64,000 nucleotides of DNA from Williamsia deligens (GTDB lineage Bacteria; Actinomycetota; Actinomycetes; Mycobacteriales; Mycobacteriaceae): assembly GCF_024171765.1 (NCBI RefSeq), contig NZ_JAMTCI010000001.1, positions 2,528,796-2,592,795 of the forward strand. Reading direction: 5' to 3'. Positions 8,011 to 18,641 of this stretch are shown one piece after another; within the stretch, counting starts at the first letter, position 1, and the number at the start of each line of letters is the position of its first letter. The translations under genes were made by a program, and so were the position numbers. The notes beneath the pieces were generated by a model that ran no database searches, was not told the DNA's origin, and was given only the letters and a program-made list of their open reading frames with translations.

Positions 8011-9210
8011 CTAGTCGGGGTCGAATCCCGAGAGCATCGCGCGGACGGCGGCGACGACGGTCGACCGGTCGTAGGTCTGCACGAACTCGAAGCGGCTGTC
8101 GTCGCCCGGGCTGATGCAGCGGGCGGAGAGCACGGCGCAGACATGGGGACCGAGGACGGCTACGTTCCACTCCTCGCCGACCGGTTCGGCGCTGCCGCGC
8201 GCGGCGCCGTCGGCAGCGGTCCTGCTGATGAGGGGCACCCGGACGCCGTACACCGGCGACAGTCCCGTGTCCGCGGAGACGCCGTCCCACCGCCGACCGG
8301 TCAGATGGCCCAGCTCGTAGGCGGTACCGGCGGTCCGGACCACCACCGCCGAGGCCCCCGTGCCGGTCGCCTGCGACTCGAGCGACCGGCCCATCTCCTC
8401 GAGCAACATCTCGCCGCCGCGCCGCGGACGGCGCGTCGAGGAGACGATCGTGAACGGTGTGGCGCCGACGTCGACCCGACCCTGGTCCGTCTGCGGTGTG
8501 GGGAACGCGGCGACCGGACCCGACCCCCACGCGTGGACGTCGACGAACGCCGCGCCGATGCCGTACTGCGCACCCAGGCTGAGGGCATCACGGACAAGGC
8601 CGTCGCTGTGCACGCCCTCGGCCACCACCGTGGCCGAGCTGTTCTGCAGGTGCGCGGCGAGTTCGTGGACGAAGCGCGCGACCACCGGATCGTGCATCTG
8701 GGCCAGCACCTCGTCGCGCACCACGACGATGTCGGGGCCGATCACGGGGAGCATCGCCAGCGCCAGGTCGTCGACACCGACGCGCACGACGACGCGTCGA
8801 CCGATGCCGCGGGCCCGACGGATCGCCTCGATGGTCGATCGGGGTGAGCGGACCACGTCGCCGGGGTCGATCGCGATGGCGAGGTCGAGGTCGGCTCCCT
8901 CGACGGACGAGAGCGACGTCGGGTCCACCGTGGTCAGCACCGGTGCCGCCGCAGCGGCGTGGGCGGAGGTACTCCGTGCGCACGAGATCGCGAGTGCGTC
9001 GAGGGCTGCGGTCTGCTGCATGAGCGACGCGACGTGCCGCAGGCTCTCCTCGGAGTGCAGTGCCCCGCCGGGAGGTCCCGCGAGGGACACCATCCCCGCG
9101 GCGAGTGCGCCGTCGGACAGACGATGCACCCCGACGGTCCGTGCGGTGATGGCGAGTGCCGCGAGAGGTGACTCGTCCGCGGACTCACGCCGCGACCCAT
9201 GGTCGATCAT
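8011..9210 (-). CDS. Degenerate EAL-domain protein with a C-terminal DICT-like sensor region
   Basis: About 399 residues. Residues roughly 45-240 follow the EAL phosphodiesterase fold (DLALAMLPVIGPDIVVVRDE, ATVVAEGV, GAQYGIGAAF) but most catalytic residues are lost: the ELTE position reads AIAID, the expected Lys of the KID strand is missing, and no EAL signature is seen. It is therefore more likely to bind than to hydrolyse c-di-GMP. The last ~160 residues (from about TPFTIVSSTRRP) resemble the DICT sensory domain; that assignment is tentative. The ATG at 9210 is preferred over one 39 bases upstream because GGAGG precedes it by five bases. It lies between GAF-ANTAR and DUF222 genes on the same strand, with a GGDEF gene nearby. 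Confidence 0.65.
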   Translation of the reverse strand: MIDHGSRRESADESPLAALAITARTVGVHRLSDGALAAGMVSLAGPPGGALHSEESLRHVASLMQQTAALDALAISCARSTSAHAAAAAPVLTTVDPTSLSSVEGADLDLAIAIDPGDVVRSPRSTIEAIRRARGIGRRVVVRVGVDDLALAMLPVIGPDIVVVRDEVLAQMHDPVVARFVHELAAHLQNSSATVVAEGVHSDGLVRDALSLGAQYGIGAAFVDVHAWGSGPVAAFPTPQTDQGRVDVGATPFTIVSSTRRPRRGGEMLLEEMGRSLESQATGTGASAVVVRTAGTAYELGHLTGRRWDGVSADTGLSPVYGVRVPLISRTAADGAARGSAEPVGEEWNVAVLGPHVCAVLSARCISPGDDSRFEFVQTYDRSTVVAAVRAMLSGFDPD

Positions 9211-9318
9211 CGCCACCTCCACCCGACAGCTCCGCTCTGGCGCCGTCATGGGGAAGAGGCCTCGAGGTCAGCATACGGCGTGCGTGCCGTATGAGTGGTC
9301 TTCGGGGCCGATCGGCCG

Positions 9319-9948
9319 TCAGGTGGGTGTGCGACCACCGGTGCGCTGGGCGATGAGCTCCGCCGCGATGTCGCGGACGCGACGGTTGCTGTTCTGCGAC
9401 CGTGCGCGCAGCAGGCCGAACGCCTCGTCGGCGCCGATCCCGTGCTCGGCCATGATGATGCCCTTGGCCTGCTCGATCGGCGCCCGGTTGTGCAGCGCCG
9501 CGCGCAGTGCGTCGGCCACGTCGAGTGCGGACCGGAACCGCGCGAAGTCGCCGATGGCCCGACCGACGGTCGTCGTCAGGAGTGCCACCGCATCGGTGTC
9601 GACCGCAACGAGTCCGGCGGGCTCACGGGCGTACAGCGTCAGCGCCCCGAGCGGCTGACCGAACGCCACCAGCGGCGCGACCAGAACGGGGGAATGGACG
9701 GTCTCGTGGGTGTGCGTCGCCGTGTGGGTGCGTCCGCCGAGCTCGACCGCGATGGCGGCCGCGTCCACTCCGCGGATCATCTCCCGCGCCACGTCGACCA
9801 CCCGATCGAGCAGCGCCGTGAGCTGGTCGTCGTCGCCGATGCTCCCGCCGAGGCCCACCAGCGCCGCTGTCATCGACGCCGGTTCGGCCCTGGGGTGGTC
9901 GGGACACATCTGATCGTCGGGTCCGGTCTGCGGATCTCGCACGGACAT
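9319..9948 (-). CDS. GAF and ANTAR domain transcription antitermination regulator
   Basis: A 209-residue regulator. A GAF sensor fold (about residues 30-135; LLDRVVDVAREMIRGVDAAA, PLGALTLYA) is followed by an ANTAR RNA-binding domain with the hallmark ALHNRAPIEQAKGIIMAEHG and the downstream helix with DEAFGLLRARSQNSNRRVRDIA. ANTAR proteins bind tandem hairpins in nascent RNA and prevent termination. The ATG at 9948 is chosen because GAGGAGG stands just upstream. The GAF ligand and target RNA are unknown. It is the first gene of the minus-strand signalling stretch. Confidence 0.88.
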   Translation of the reverse strand: MSVRDPQTGPDDQMCPDHPRAEPASMTAALVGLGGSIGDDDQLTALLDRVVDVAREMIRGVDAAAIAVELGGRTHTATHTHETVHSPVLVAPLVAFGQPLGALTLYAREPAGLVAVDTDAVALLTTTVGRAIGDFARFRSALDVADALRAALHNRAPIEQAKGIIMAEHGIGADEAFGLLRARSQNSNRRVRDIAAELIAQRTGGRTPT

Positions 9949-10080
9949 GGGCACCTCCTCGGTGGGCACGACGGAGGTGACCGTCGTTACCCGACCGTGT
10001 AGTCGGATACCCGGACCGATGGTGCACGCGTGCGGGATGGTGATCCCTGTCATGTGGTGCGCGCGTCGGCCCGTGCCGTC

Positions 10081-11679
10081 TCAGACCCCGCTGCGCAGCA
10101 CGCCCTTGTTCACCTTGCCGGCGGGGTTGCGGGGGAGTTCGTCGACGACGATCACGTCGGCGGGATGCTTGTAGCGCGCGAGCCGGTCGTCGAGGAACGA
10201 CCGCAGGTCGGCGACCGTCGGATCCTCGGCTCCCGGGGTCGTCGCCACCACGGCCACCGCCACCTCGCCCCATCGATCGTCGGGACGGCCGATCACCGCG
10301 ACCTCACGGACGGCCGGGTGCGCCGCGAGCGCGTTCTCGACCTCGACGCAGTAGATGTTCTCGCCGCCGGAGATGATCATGTCCTTCGCGCGGTCGACGA
10401 CGTAGACGAAGCCCTCGTCGTCGAGGCGGACGAGATCGCCCGAGTGGAACCATCCGCCCGCGAACGCCTCCGCCGTCGCCTCGGGTCGATTCCAGTAGCC
10501 GCTCATCAGGTTCGGTCCGCGGTAGACGATCTCGCCGACCTCACCGACGGCGACGTCGTTCATGTCGGGATCGACGACGCGGGCGGCGATGGTGCGCAAC
10601 GGGCGTCCCACCGAGCCGACCTTGCGGTGGGTGTCCTCGCCGGTGAGAGCGCAGGTGACGGGGGACATCTCGGTCTGACCGAAGACGGCGCAGATCGTCG
10701 CGTCCGGGAAGGTCTCGGCCATGGCGGCGAGGAGCGTCCCGGACGCGGGTGCCGCACCCCACCACAGGAACCGCAGCGCGAGATCCCGGGGCCGTGCCCG
10801 CTGCTCGGCGATCACCAGCTGCCACTGCGCCGGGACCATGAACATCGTCGTGATGCGCTCGGCGGCGATGACGTCGAGCGTCGCCGCGGGGTCGAACTGC
10901 CGCAACGGGAACAGAACGGTCGCGACACCGTCGAGCAGACACGTCGAGATCACGCCAAATGCCGCGATGTGGAACACCGGCACCGCGATCGCCGAGATGG
11001 CCTCGTGGTCGACGACGCCGGGCGCGACCATGTTGTGCATCGCCTGCGCCTGCAGGTTGATGTGGGTCAGCACAGCACCTTTCGGTGCGCCCGTGGTCCC
11101 CGAGGTGTACATGATCACCGCGGGTGTCGTCTCGGGCACGTCGATGGGCCGCAGCGAGAGATCCTGTGCGATCAACGATTCGTAGTCGAGTGCGGCGTCA
11201 CGCGCGCCGTCCATGCGGACACGCAGATGAGTGGTGCCGCCGGGTAGCGCCGCCACCGCGTCGACGACGCCGTCGAAGGCCGGCTCGTGGACGATCGCCC
11301 GGGCGGCCGTGTCGGTCATGAGATGCAGGATCTCCGGCGGCGCCATCCGGAAGTTGACCGGGACGGCGATCGCGCCGAGCGCGTTCAGGGCGAGCACGGT
11401 CTCGAAGAACTCGGGCCGGTTCAGCGTCAGGATCAACACGCGGTCACCGAACGCGACGCCCAGGCCGTCCAGGGCGGCGGCGAGACGGGACACGCGGTCT
11501 GCGAGTCCGCGCCAGGTGGTCGTCGTCCCCTCGAAGCGCAGCGCGCACTCGTCGGGACGCATGATCGCGTGCATGCGCACCTGGTTCACCCAGGTGTGGC
11601 GTTGGGAGATCAGCGGTTCGGTGTCACGGGGGAACGGCTGCGCGGCCGGAGCGGAGGCGGGATCGGTGACCGAGGTCAT
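10081..11679 (-). CDS. fadD5: Fatty-acyl-CoA synthetase, FadD5 type
   Basis: A 532-residue AMP-forming acyl-CoA ligase that adenylates a carboxylic acid with ATP and transfers it to CoA. It carries the phosphate-binding motif MYTSGTTGAPKGA (residues 190-202), WGAAPASGTLL, FGQTEMSPVTC, AFAGGWFHSGDL, the hinge DRAKDMIISGGENIYCVE and the catalytic Lys (K522) in NPAGKV. The opening QRHTWVNQVRMHAIMRPDECAL and the GQTEMSPVTC/MNDVxVGEVGEIVYR blocks match mycobacterial FadD5 closely. In M. tuberculosis fadD5 precedes the mce1 operon; no mce genes are visible here. Substrate by analogy: fatty acids. The ATG at 11679 sits close to the stop of a methyltransferase gene on the same strand. Confidence 0.85.
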   Translation of the reverse strand: MTSVTDPASAPAAQPFPRDTEPLISQRHTWVNQVRMHAIMRPDECALRFEGTTTTWRGLADRVSRLAAALDGLGVAFGDRVLILTLNRPEFFETVLALNALGAIAVPVNFRMAPPEILHLMTDTAARAIVHEPAFDGVVDAVAALPGGTTHLRVRMDGARDAALDYESLIAQDLSLRPIDVPETTPAVIMYTSGTTGAPKGAVLTHINLQAQAMHNMVAPGVVDHEAISAIAVPVFHIAAFGVISTCLLDGVATVLFPLRQFDPAATLDVIAAERITTMFMVPAQWQLVIAEQRARPRDLALRFLWWGAAPASGTLLAAMAETFPDATICAVFGQTEMSPVTCALTGEDTHRKVGSVGRPLRTIAARVVDPDMNDVAVGEVGEIVYRGPNLMSGYWNRPEATAEAFAGGWFHSGDLVRLDDEGFVYVVDRAKDMIISGGENIYCVEVENALAAHPAVREVAVIGRPDDRWGEVAVAVVATTPGAEDPTVADLRSFLDDRLARYKHPADVIVVDELPRNPAGKVNKGVLRSGV

Positions 11680-11732
11680 GATCGGACGGTAACCGGCCCC
11701 GGTACCCGCCGGTGCCCGTTCGCCCCGACCGG

Positions 11733-12431
<699 letters not shown>

Positions 12432-12471
12432 CTATCGGTCGGGGTCTGCGTGCCCGCGTAGCGTGACCGAC

Positions 12472-13443
12472 GTGAAAGCGCAGATCCTCACCGCCGAGAC
12501 CGGTCCCGACGCCCTCGAACTCCGTGACGTCGACGACCCCACCCCGACCGACGAGCAGCTGCTCGTCGACATCCGTTCCTGCGGGGTGTGTTTCCCCGAT
12601 CTGCTGATGTCGCGCGGGGAGTACCAGATGCGCGTGCCGGTGCCGTTCACCCCGGGGACGGAGGTCGCCGGCGTGGTCGCGTCGGCGCCGAGCGGCTCGC
12701 GGTACAGCGAGGGGGACCGCGTCGTGGTCACCTCGCTCATCGGCGGCTTCGCCGAACAGGTCGCGGCCGTCGACGGACAGGTCCTGCCGCTGCCGGAGGC
12801 GCTGTCGTTCGACGAGGGTGCGGCGCTCGGCATCAACTTCCAGACCGCGCTGTTCGCCCTCGACACCCGCGCGCACCTGCAGCCGGGGGAGACGGTCGGT
12901 GTCCTCGGGGCGGCCGGCGGTGTCGGTGTCGCGACGATCGCCGTCGCCAAGGCGCTCGGGGCGCGTGTCATCGCGATAGTGCACCGCGAGGGTGCCGAGG
13001 AGATGCTGCGCGAGGTCGGGGCCGACGAGGTGGTGCCGCTCCGCGAGGGCTGGGGCGACCGCATCAAGGAGCTGACGGGCACGGGCGTCGACGTGCTCAT
13101 CGATCCCGTGGGCGGTGAGGTGTTCGACGAGGCGCTGCGTCAGGTCGCCCCCGGTGGCCGGTTCGTCGTCGTCGGGTTCGCCGCCGGCGGGATCCCGACG
13201 GTGAAGCTCAACCGGGTGCTGTTCCGGAACATCTCGGTGGTCGGTGCGGCATGGGGCGAGTACGTGCGCACCCATCCGGACCTCCCCGCGCAGCTGCACG
13301 AGCGGATCACCGCGATGGTGGCGGAGAAGGGTCTGCGCCCGCCGGTGAACGTGACCTATCCTCTGGCCGATCTCGGCCAGGCATTGCGCGACCTCGCCGA
13401 CGGGAAGATCCTGGGCAAGGCAGTCATCCACATCAGCGACTGA
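12472..13443 (+). CDS. NADPH:quinone oxidoreductase (zinc-free medium-chain dehydrogenase)
   Basis: A 323-residue MDR-superfamily oxidoreductase. The GroES-like N-terminus contains SCGVCFPDLLMSRGEYQ and PFTPGTEVAGVV. The cofactor domain has the nucleotide loop GVLGAAGGVGVATIAVAKALG. The structural and catalytic zinc ligands of alcohol dehydrogenases are absent, which places it with quinone reductases/enoyl reductases that transfer hydride from NADPH. The GTG at 12472 fits the family N-terminus (KAQILTAETGPDAL). A DUF2277 gene follows 21 bases after its stop and is probably co-transcribed. Confidence 0.88.
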   Translation: MKAQILTAETGPDALELRDVDDPTPTDEQLLVDIRSCGVCFPDLLMSRGEYQMRVPVPFTPGTEVAGVVASAPSGSRYSEGDRVVVTSLIGGFAEQVAAVDGQVLPLPEALSFDEGAALGINFQTALFALDTRAHLQPGETVGVLGAAGGVGVATIAVAKALGARVIAIVHREGAEEMLREVGADEVVPLREGWGDRIKELTGTGVDVLIDPVGGEVFDEALRQVAPGGRFVVVGFAAGGIPTVKLNRVLFRNISVVGAAWGEYVRTHPDLPAQLHERITAMVAEKGLRPPVNVTYPLADLGQALRDLADGKILGKAVIHISD

Positions 13444-13464
13444 CCCCGACCCCCGGGAGCCATC

Positions 13465-13752
13465 ATGTGCCGCAACATCACCGAGCTGCGCGGACTGGAA
13501 CCGCCCGCCACCGCCATCGAGATCGAGGCCGCCGCCCGGCAGTACATCCGCAAGGTCAGCGGTGTGCAGAAGACCTCGGCGGCCAACGCCGAGGCCTTCG
13601 AGAAGGCCGTGGCCGCGGTCACCGAGATCACCCGCGACCTGCTGTCGGTGCTTCCCGAGCGCCGGCAACCGCCGAAGACGGTGCCGCCGCTGCGCCGGCC
13701 CGAGGTCCAGGCGCGGATCGCCGCGCGCGCCGGGGCCGCGCCGCAGGCCTGA
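13465..13752 (+). CDS. DUF2277 family protein
   Basis: A 95-residue protein beginning MCRNITELRGLEPPAT, which is the invariant opening of the DUF2277 family, followed by QYIRKVSGVQKTSAANAEAF and a short basic, Pro-rich tail. Members are small, soluble and widespread in actinobacteria and alphaproteobacteria, and no biochemical function is established. The N-terminal Cys2 and the conserved KVSG-x-KTS segment are the only conspicuous features. It lies just after a quinone oxidoreductase gene on the same strand and convergent to the P450 operon, whose last stop is 6 bases away. Confidence 0.9.
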   Translation: MCRNITELRGLEPPATAIEIEAAARQYIRKVSGVQKTSAANAEAFEKAVAAVTEITRDLLSVLPERRQPPKTVPPLRRPEVQARIAARAGAAPQA

Positions 13753-13758
13753 GAAGGG

Positions 13759-15012
13759 TCAGGGCCGGTAGGTCACCTGGAGGTCCTTCACCCCGTTGAT
13801 CCACCCGGACCGCAGCCGTTGCGGCTCGGCGATCTTCCCGATGTCGGGGGCGAGGTCGGCGATCGCGGCGAACATAAGCTCGATCTCCATCCGCGCGAGG
13901 TTCGCGCCGATGCAGTAGTGCGCCCCGCTGCCACCGAACGACAGGTGCGGGTTGGGGTTCCGGGTGATGTCGAAGGTGCGGGGCTCGTCGAACACCTCCT
14001 CGTCGAAGTTGGCCGACGAGTAGAACAACCCGACGCGCTCGCCGGCCCGCACGGTGACGTCGCCGAGCTCGATGTCGCGGACGGCGGTGCGCTGGAAGCA
14101 GTGCACCGGTGTCGCCCACCGGATGATCTCGTCGACCGCGGTCGACGGGCGGTCACGTTTGAACAGCTCCCACTGGTCGGGGTGGTCGAGGAATGCGTTC
14201 ATCCCGGAGCTGATCGCGTTGCGGGTGGTCTCGTTGCCCGCGACCACGAGGAGGACCACGAAGAAGCCGAACTCGATCTCCGTCATCGGGTCGCCGCCGT
14301 CGGGTCCGCTGTCGGCGTGGACCAGGGTCGAGACGATGTCGTCGGCCGGGTTCTGCCGGCGATCCTCGGCCATGGCGTAGGCGTAGCCCATCAGCTGCGC
14401 GTTCGCCTCGGCCGGGTCGGCACCCTGATAGTCGGGATCGTCGGTGTTCATCACCGCGTTCGACCACGCGAAGAGCTTCTCCCGATCCTCCTCCGGCACG
14501 CCGAGCAGATCGGCGATGGCCGAGAGCGGTAGGTCCACGGCGATGTCGTCGACGAAGTTGCCCGAGCCGTCCGCCAGCGCCGCCGTCACGATGGCCCGCG
14601 CACGGTCGTCGAGGATCTGGTGCAGCGCGTTCACCGCACGCGGGGTGAACAGTCGGGAGACGATCTTGCGCAGACGGGTGTGCTCCGGCGGATCATGGTT
14701 GATGAGCAGGGCTTTGGTGAACTCCAGCAGCTCCGGTGTCACCCCGTCCGGCAACCGCATGACGGCGCCCTGCCTGGTGGTCGACCAGTCGACGCTGTTC
14801 TTCGAGATCGCACGGATGTCGGCGTGGCGGGTCACCACCCAGTAGCCGTCGTCCCGGAACGGCGTGCTCTCCGGGTCCTGGGCGATCCAGAAGATGCGTC
14901 GTGTCTCACGGAGCTGTGCCAGCTCGTCGGCGGGGACCCCGCGCTCCACGAGGGCGGGATCGGTGAGATCCCACCCCGCGCCGAACGGGCAGCGTGTCGG
15001 TAGGTCGGTCAC
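13759..15012 (-). CDS. Cytochrome P450, CYP125-like
   Basis: A 417-residue soluble bacterial P450. The I-helix oxygen-binding motif is VVAGNETTRN, the K-helix ExxR is DEIIRWATPVHCFQRTA, and the heme loop is SFGGSGAHYCIGANLAR with the thiolate ligand at C367. INHDPPEHTRLRKIVSRLFTPRAV and SANFDEEVFDEPRTF strongly resemble CYP125/CYP124-type enzymes that oxidise terminal methyl groups of sterol side chains and branched lipids. A steroid or isoprenoid substrate is inference only. It is the last gene of the ALDH-SDR-HIBDH-CMD operon: its GTG overlaps the CMD stop by 4 bases. Redox partners would be supplied from elsewhere, such as the ferredoxin at 22619. Confidence 0.85.
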   Translation of the reverse strand: MTDLPTRCPFGAGWDLTDPALVERGVPADELAQLRETRRIFWIAQDPESTPFRDDGYWVVTRHADIRAISKNSVDWSTTRQGAVMRLPDGVTPELLEFTKALLINHDPPEHTRLRKIVSRLFTPRAVNALHQILDDRARAIVTAALADGSGNFVDDIAVDLPLSAIADLLGVPEEDREKLFAWSNAVMNTDDPDYQGADPAEANAQLMGYAYAMAEDRRQNPADDIVSTLVHADSGPDGGDPMTEIEFGFFVVLLVVAGNETTRNAISSGMNAFLDHPDQWELFKRDRPSTAVDEIIRWATPVHCFQRTAVRDIELGDVTVRAGERVGLFYSSANFDEEVFDEPRTFDITRNPNPHLSFGGSGAHYCIGANLARMEIELMFAAIADLAPDIGKIAEPQRLRSGWINGVKDLQVTYRP

Positions 15013-15422
15013 TCGCGGGCCTTCCTGGTGTACCGGTCGATGACCCTGCCGAACGTGGAGTCCAGCTTGGTCCCGAGCGGCCAGCCGATGTAGTAGCAGA
15101 GGAACAGCGCGATCTCGCGCAGTTGATCGGGGTCGAGTTCGCCGTTGCCGAGTGCCGCTCCGGCCTGGATCTCGGCGACGTCGTCGAGACCGGAGGCGGC
15201 CAGTGCACCGAGCAGCAGCAGGCGGCGGTCGCGGACGGTGAGTCCCTCGCGCGTCCACACCTCACCGAACAGGTGATCCGCGGTGTGCGCGAAGTAGTCG
15301 CCCGGGCCGTCGGACAGGTCGAAGCCGTAGACCTCGGCCATCTTCGCGAGACCCCTGCGGCGTCGATCGCTCTGGGGTGGATCGTCCTGGGGTCGATCGT
15401 CCTGGGGCGCGTCATCGGTCAT
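15009..15422 (-). CDS. Carboxymuconolactone decarboxylase (CMD) family protein
   Basis: A 137-residue alpha-helical CMD-fold protein (RRGLAKMAEVYGFDLSD, TVRDRRLLLLGALAASG, REIALFLCYYIGWPLGT). The CxxC redox pair of AhpD-like peroxidases is absent, so a decarboxylase/lactonase-like or binding role is more likely than peroxide reduction. The first ~20 residues are an Asp/Pro/Gln repeat (QDDRPQDDPPQSD) encoded by a 15-bp tandem repeat (gatcgtcctgggg at 15380-15392 and 15395-15407). It overlaps both neighbours by 4 bases, and the order matches Rv0768-Rv0771 of M. tuberculosis, where a CMD protein also closes the ALDH-SDR-HIBDH run. Confidence 0.82.
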   Translation of the reverse strand: MTDDAPQDDRPQDDPPQSDRRRRGLAKMAEVYGFDLSDGPGDYFAHTADHLFGEVWTREGLTVRDRRLLLLGALAASGLDDVAEIQAGAALGNGELDPDQLREIALFLCYYIGWPLGTKLDSTFGRVIDRYTRKARE

Positions 15423-16306
15423 GCGGTGCTCCTCGTGGTGGCGATGTCCCCGGGCCCCACCCCGAGGCCGTCACCCAGGTTCGTCAGTGCGATGCGGGCC
15501 AGGGGCAGTTCGACGTCGAGGTCGTCGGCGAGGTCGAGCGCGAGGGCCACGTCCTTCTCGCCCAGGTCGCGCACGTGGGTGAAGACCGAGTGCCAGAAGT
15601 CGTCGGTGTCGACGGGGGCTGTGGTGTCGCGCAGCATGATCGCCCCCGCCCCGCCGGTGATGGCGTCGGTGTGTCGGACCACCTTGCCCAGCTTCACGAG
15701 GTCGATGCCCGCGGCCTCGGCGAGCCGGGCGGCCTCGGTGGTGGCGGTGAACGAGATGAAGTGCAGCAGGTTGCGGGCCAGCTTCATCCGCGTTCCCGCG
15801 CCGATGGGCCCCGCGTGGATCGTCATGTCCGACGCCAGCGCGAAGACCGGCTTGACCTTCTCGTAGGCGGTGCGCTCGCCACCCACCATGATCGCGAGTC
15901 GGGCCTGCTCGGCGCCGGCCGCTCCACCGGAGACCGGCGCGTCCACGAGGTCGACGCCGCGCGCCTCACACGTCTCGGCCAGGTCGACCGCGGTGCGGGG
16001 CGAGATCGTCGAGTGCACCGCGATCACCGTTCCGGGCGTGGCGGTCTCGAGGATGCCGCCGGGACCGGTTATCACCGACCGCACCTGCTCGTCGTCGAGG
16101 ACGGTGATCGAGATGATCGAGGCGCCCGCTGCCACCTCCGCGGCCGTCGAGACCGCCACCGCGCCCGCCGCCACCGCCTTCTCGGTGGCCTCCGGACGCG
16201 CGTCGCAGACGATCAGACCGCCCGGCCAGGCCGTGAAGCGTTGCGCGATCGGGGCTCCCATGTTCCCCAGGCCGATGAACCCGACGGGGGACTGCGGGTC
16301 GGTCAT
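15419..16306 (-). CDS. NAD(P)-dependent beta-hydroxyacid dehydrogenase (3-hydroxyisobutyrate dehydrogenase family)
   Basis: A 295-residue dehydrogenase. The Rossmann loop is VGFIGLGNMGAPIAQRF (residues 8-24). The substrate motif DAPVSGGAAGAEQARLAIMVGG follows at about 122-143, and the catalytic Lys is K175 in GAGTRMKLARNLL. Family members oxidise 3-hydroxyisobutyrate, tartronate semialdehyde or related beta-hydroxyacids. The start (ATG at 16306) overlaps the SDR stop by 4 bases and its end overlaps the CMD start by 4 bases, so it is tightly coupled in the five-gene operon. The true substrate is presumably an intermediate shared with the SDR and ALDH. Confidence 0.87.
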   Translation of the reverse strand: MTDPQSPVGFIGLGNMGAPIAQRFTAWPGGLIVCDARPEATEKAVAAGAVAVSTAAEVAAGASIISITVLDDEQVRSVITGPGGILETATPGTVIAVHSTISPRTAVDLAETCEARGVDLVDAPVSGGAAGAEQARLAIMVGGERTAYEKVKPVFALASDMTIHAGPIGAGTRMKLARNLLHFISFTATTEAARLAEAAGIDLVKLGKVVRHTDAITGGAGAIMLRDTTAPVDTDDFWHSVFTHVRDLGEKDVALALDLADDLDVELPLARIALTNLGDGLGVGPGDIATTRSTA

Positions 16307-17040
16307 GAGCGCATGATCTGTCCGCCGTCGACGTTGAGGATCTGGCCGGTGATCCACGATGCGTCGTCGGAGAGCAGGAACAGCAGCGCGTCGGCCATGT
16401 CGTCGGGGGTGCCCATCCGCGACAACGGGAGCTTGGACACCATGTCCTTCACCATGTCCCCGGGTGTCGTCGTCCTGGTCGCCTCGGTGTCGGTGGGACC
16501 GGGCGCGATGGCGTTCACCCGGATGCCCTGGCCGCCGAGTTCGGTGGCGAGCTGCTGGGTGAGGCCGTTGACCCCGACCTTGGCCAGGCCGTAGAAGCCG
16601 CTGTAGAGCCATGCGGCGGTGGAGGACTGGTTGACGACGGCCGACCCGCGCGGCATGTGTGGATACACCGCACGCGTCACGTTCAGCGCGCCGTCGAGGT
16701 TCACACTCATGAACTTCTTGTAGTAGTCCCACGGCACGGTGATGAGGAAGTCCAACTTCATCCCGCCGTAGATCGCGGCGTTGTTCACCAGCCCGTCGAT
16801 GCGTCCATGCGCGTCGACCGTCGCCGCCGCCAGCCCCTGGGCGGAGTCCGGGTCGGAGACATCGCAGTGGACGTAGGTCCCGCCGATGTCGGCGGCGACC
16901 GTGCCGCCGGGTTCGTCGGCCACATCGGCGACGACGACCGTCGCACCCTCGGCGGCGAGACGTCGGGCGTACACCTCACCGATCCCTCCGGCGGCACCGG
17001 TCACGATCACGACCTTGTCGACGAAACGCTGTTGTGTCAC
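16303..17040 (-). CDS. Short-chain dehydrogenase/reductase (SDR)
   Basis: A 245-residue classical SDR. The cofactor loop is VTGAAGGIGEVYARR (residues 13-27), with VVVADVADEPG after it favouring NAD through the Asp at the end of strand 2. NNAAIYGG is the NNAG-type motif, and catalysis is by S140, Y150 and K154 (SSTAAWLYSGFYGLAKVG). The tail VNAIAPGPTDTEATR and SWITGQILNVDGG are standard. It lies between an aldehyde dehydrogenase and a HIBDH-family gene, matching the position of Rv0769 in M. tuberculosis. It would oxidise a secondary alcohol or reduce a ketone of the pathway substrate. Confidence 0.9.
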   Translation of the reverse strand: MTQQRFVDKVVIVTGAAGGIGEVYARRLAAEGATVVVADVADEPGGTVAADIGGTYVHCDVSDPDSAQGLAAATVDAHGRIDGLVNNAAIYGGMKLDFLITVPWDYYKKFMSVNLDGALNVTRAVYPHMPRGSAVVNQSSTAAWLYSGFYGLAKVGVNGLTQQLATELGGQGIRVNAIAPGPTDTEATRTTTPGDMVKDMVSKLPLSRMGTPDDMADALLFLLSDDASWITGQILNVDGGQIMRS

Positions 17041-17073
17041 TGGTACTCCTGGGTTCGGTGTCGGGACTGCGGG

Positions 17074-18576
<1,503 letters not shown>

Positions 18577-18595
18577 CGTGGTGGGCTCCGATCTG

Positions 18596-18605
18596 GACAC
18601 GTGTC
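18596..18605. promoter_or_regulatory. Palindromic operator candidate GACACGTGTC in the ALDH/TetR divergent spacer
   Basis: GACACGTGTC is a perfect 10-bp palindrome in the 65-base spacer between the leftward ALDH operon and the rightward TetR-P450 operon. It is flanked by two copies of TCTGGAC (18592-18598 and 18603-18609). A TAATGT hexamer at 18624-18629 could be the -10 of the TetR gene and would give a very short leader. The position suits autoregulation by the adjacent TetR protein and control of both operons. No footprint evidence is available. Confidence 0.45.
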
Positions 18606-18641
18606 TGGACTGGTGCTCAAACGTAATGTAGCGTGGCCCAC

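Noticed and set aside
10081-11679. Start of an mce operon next to fadD5
   Set aside because: No YrbE or Mce genes adjoin; neighbours are a methyltransferase and, on the other side, an ANTAR regulator.
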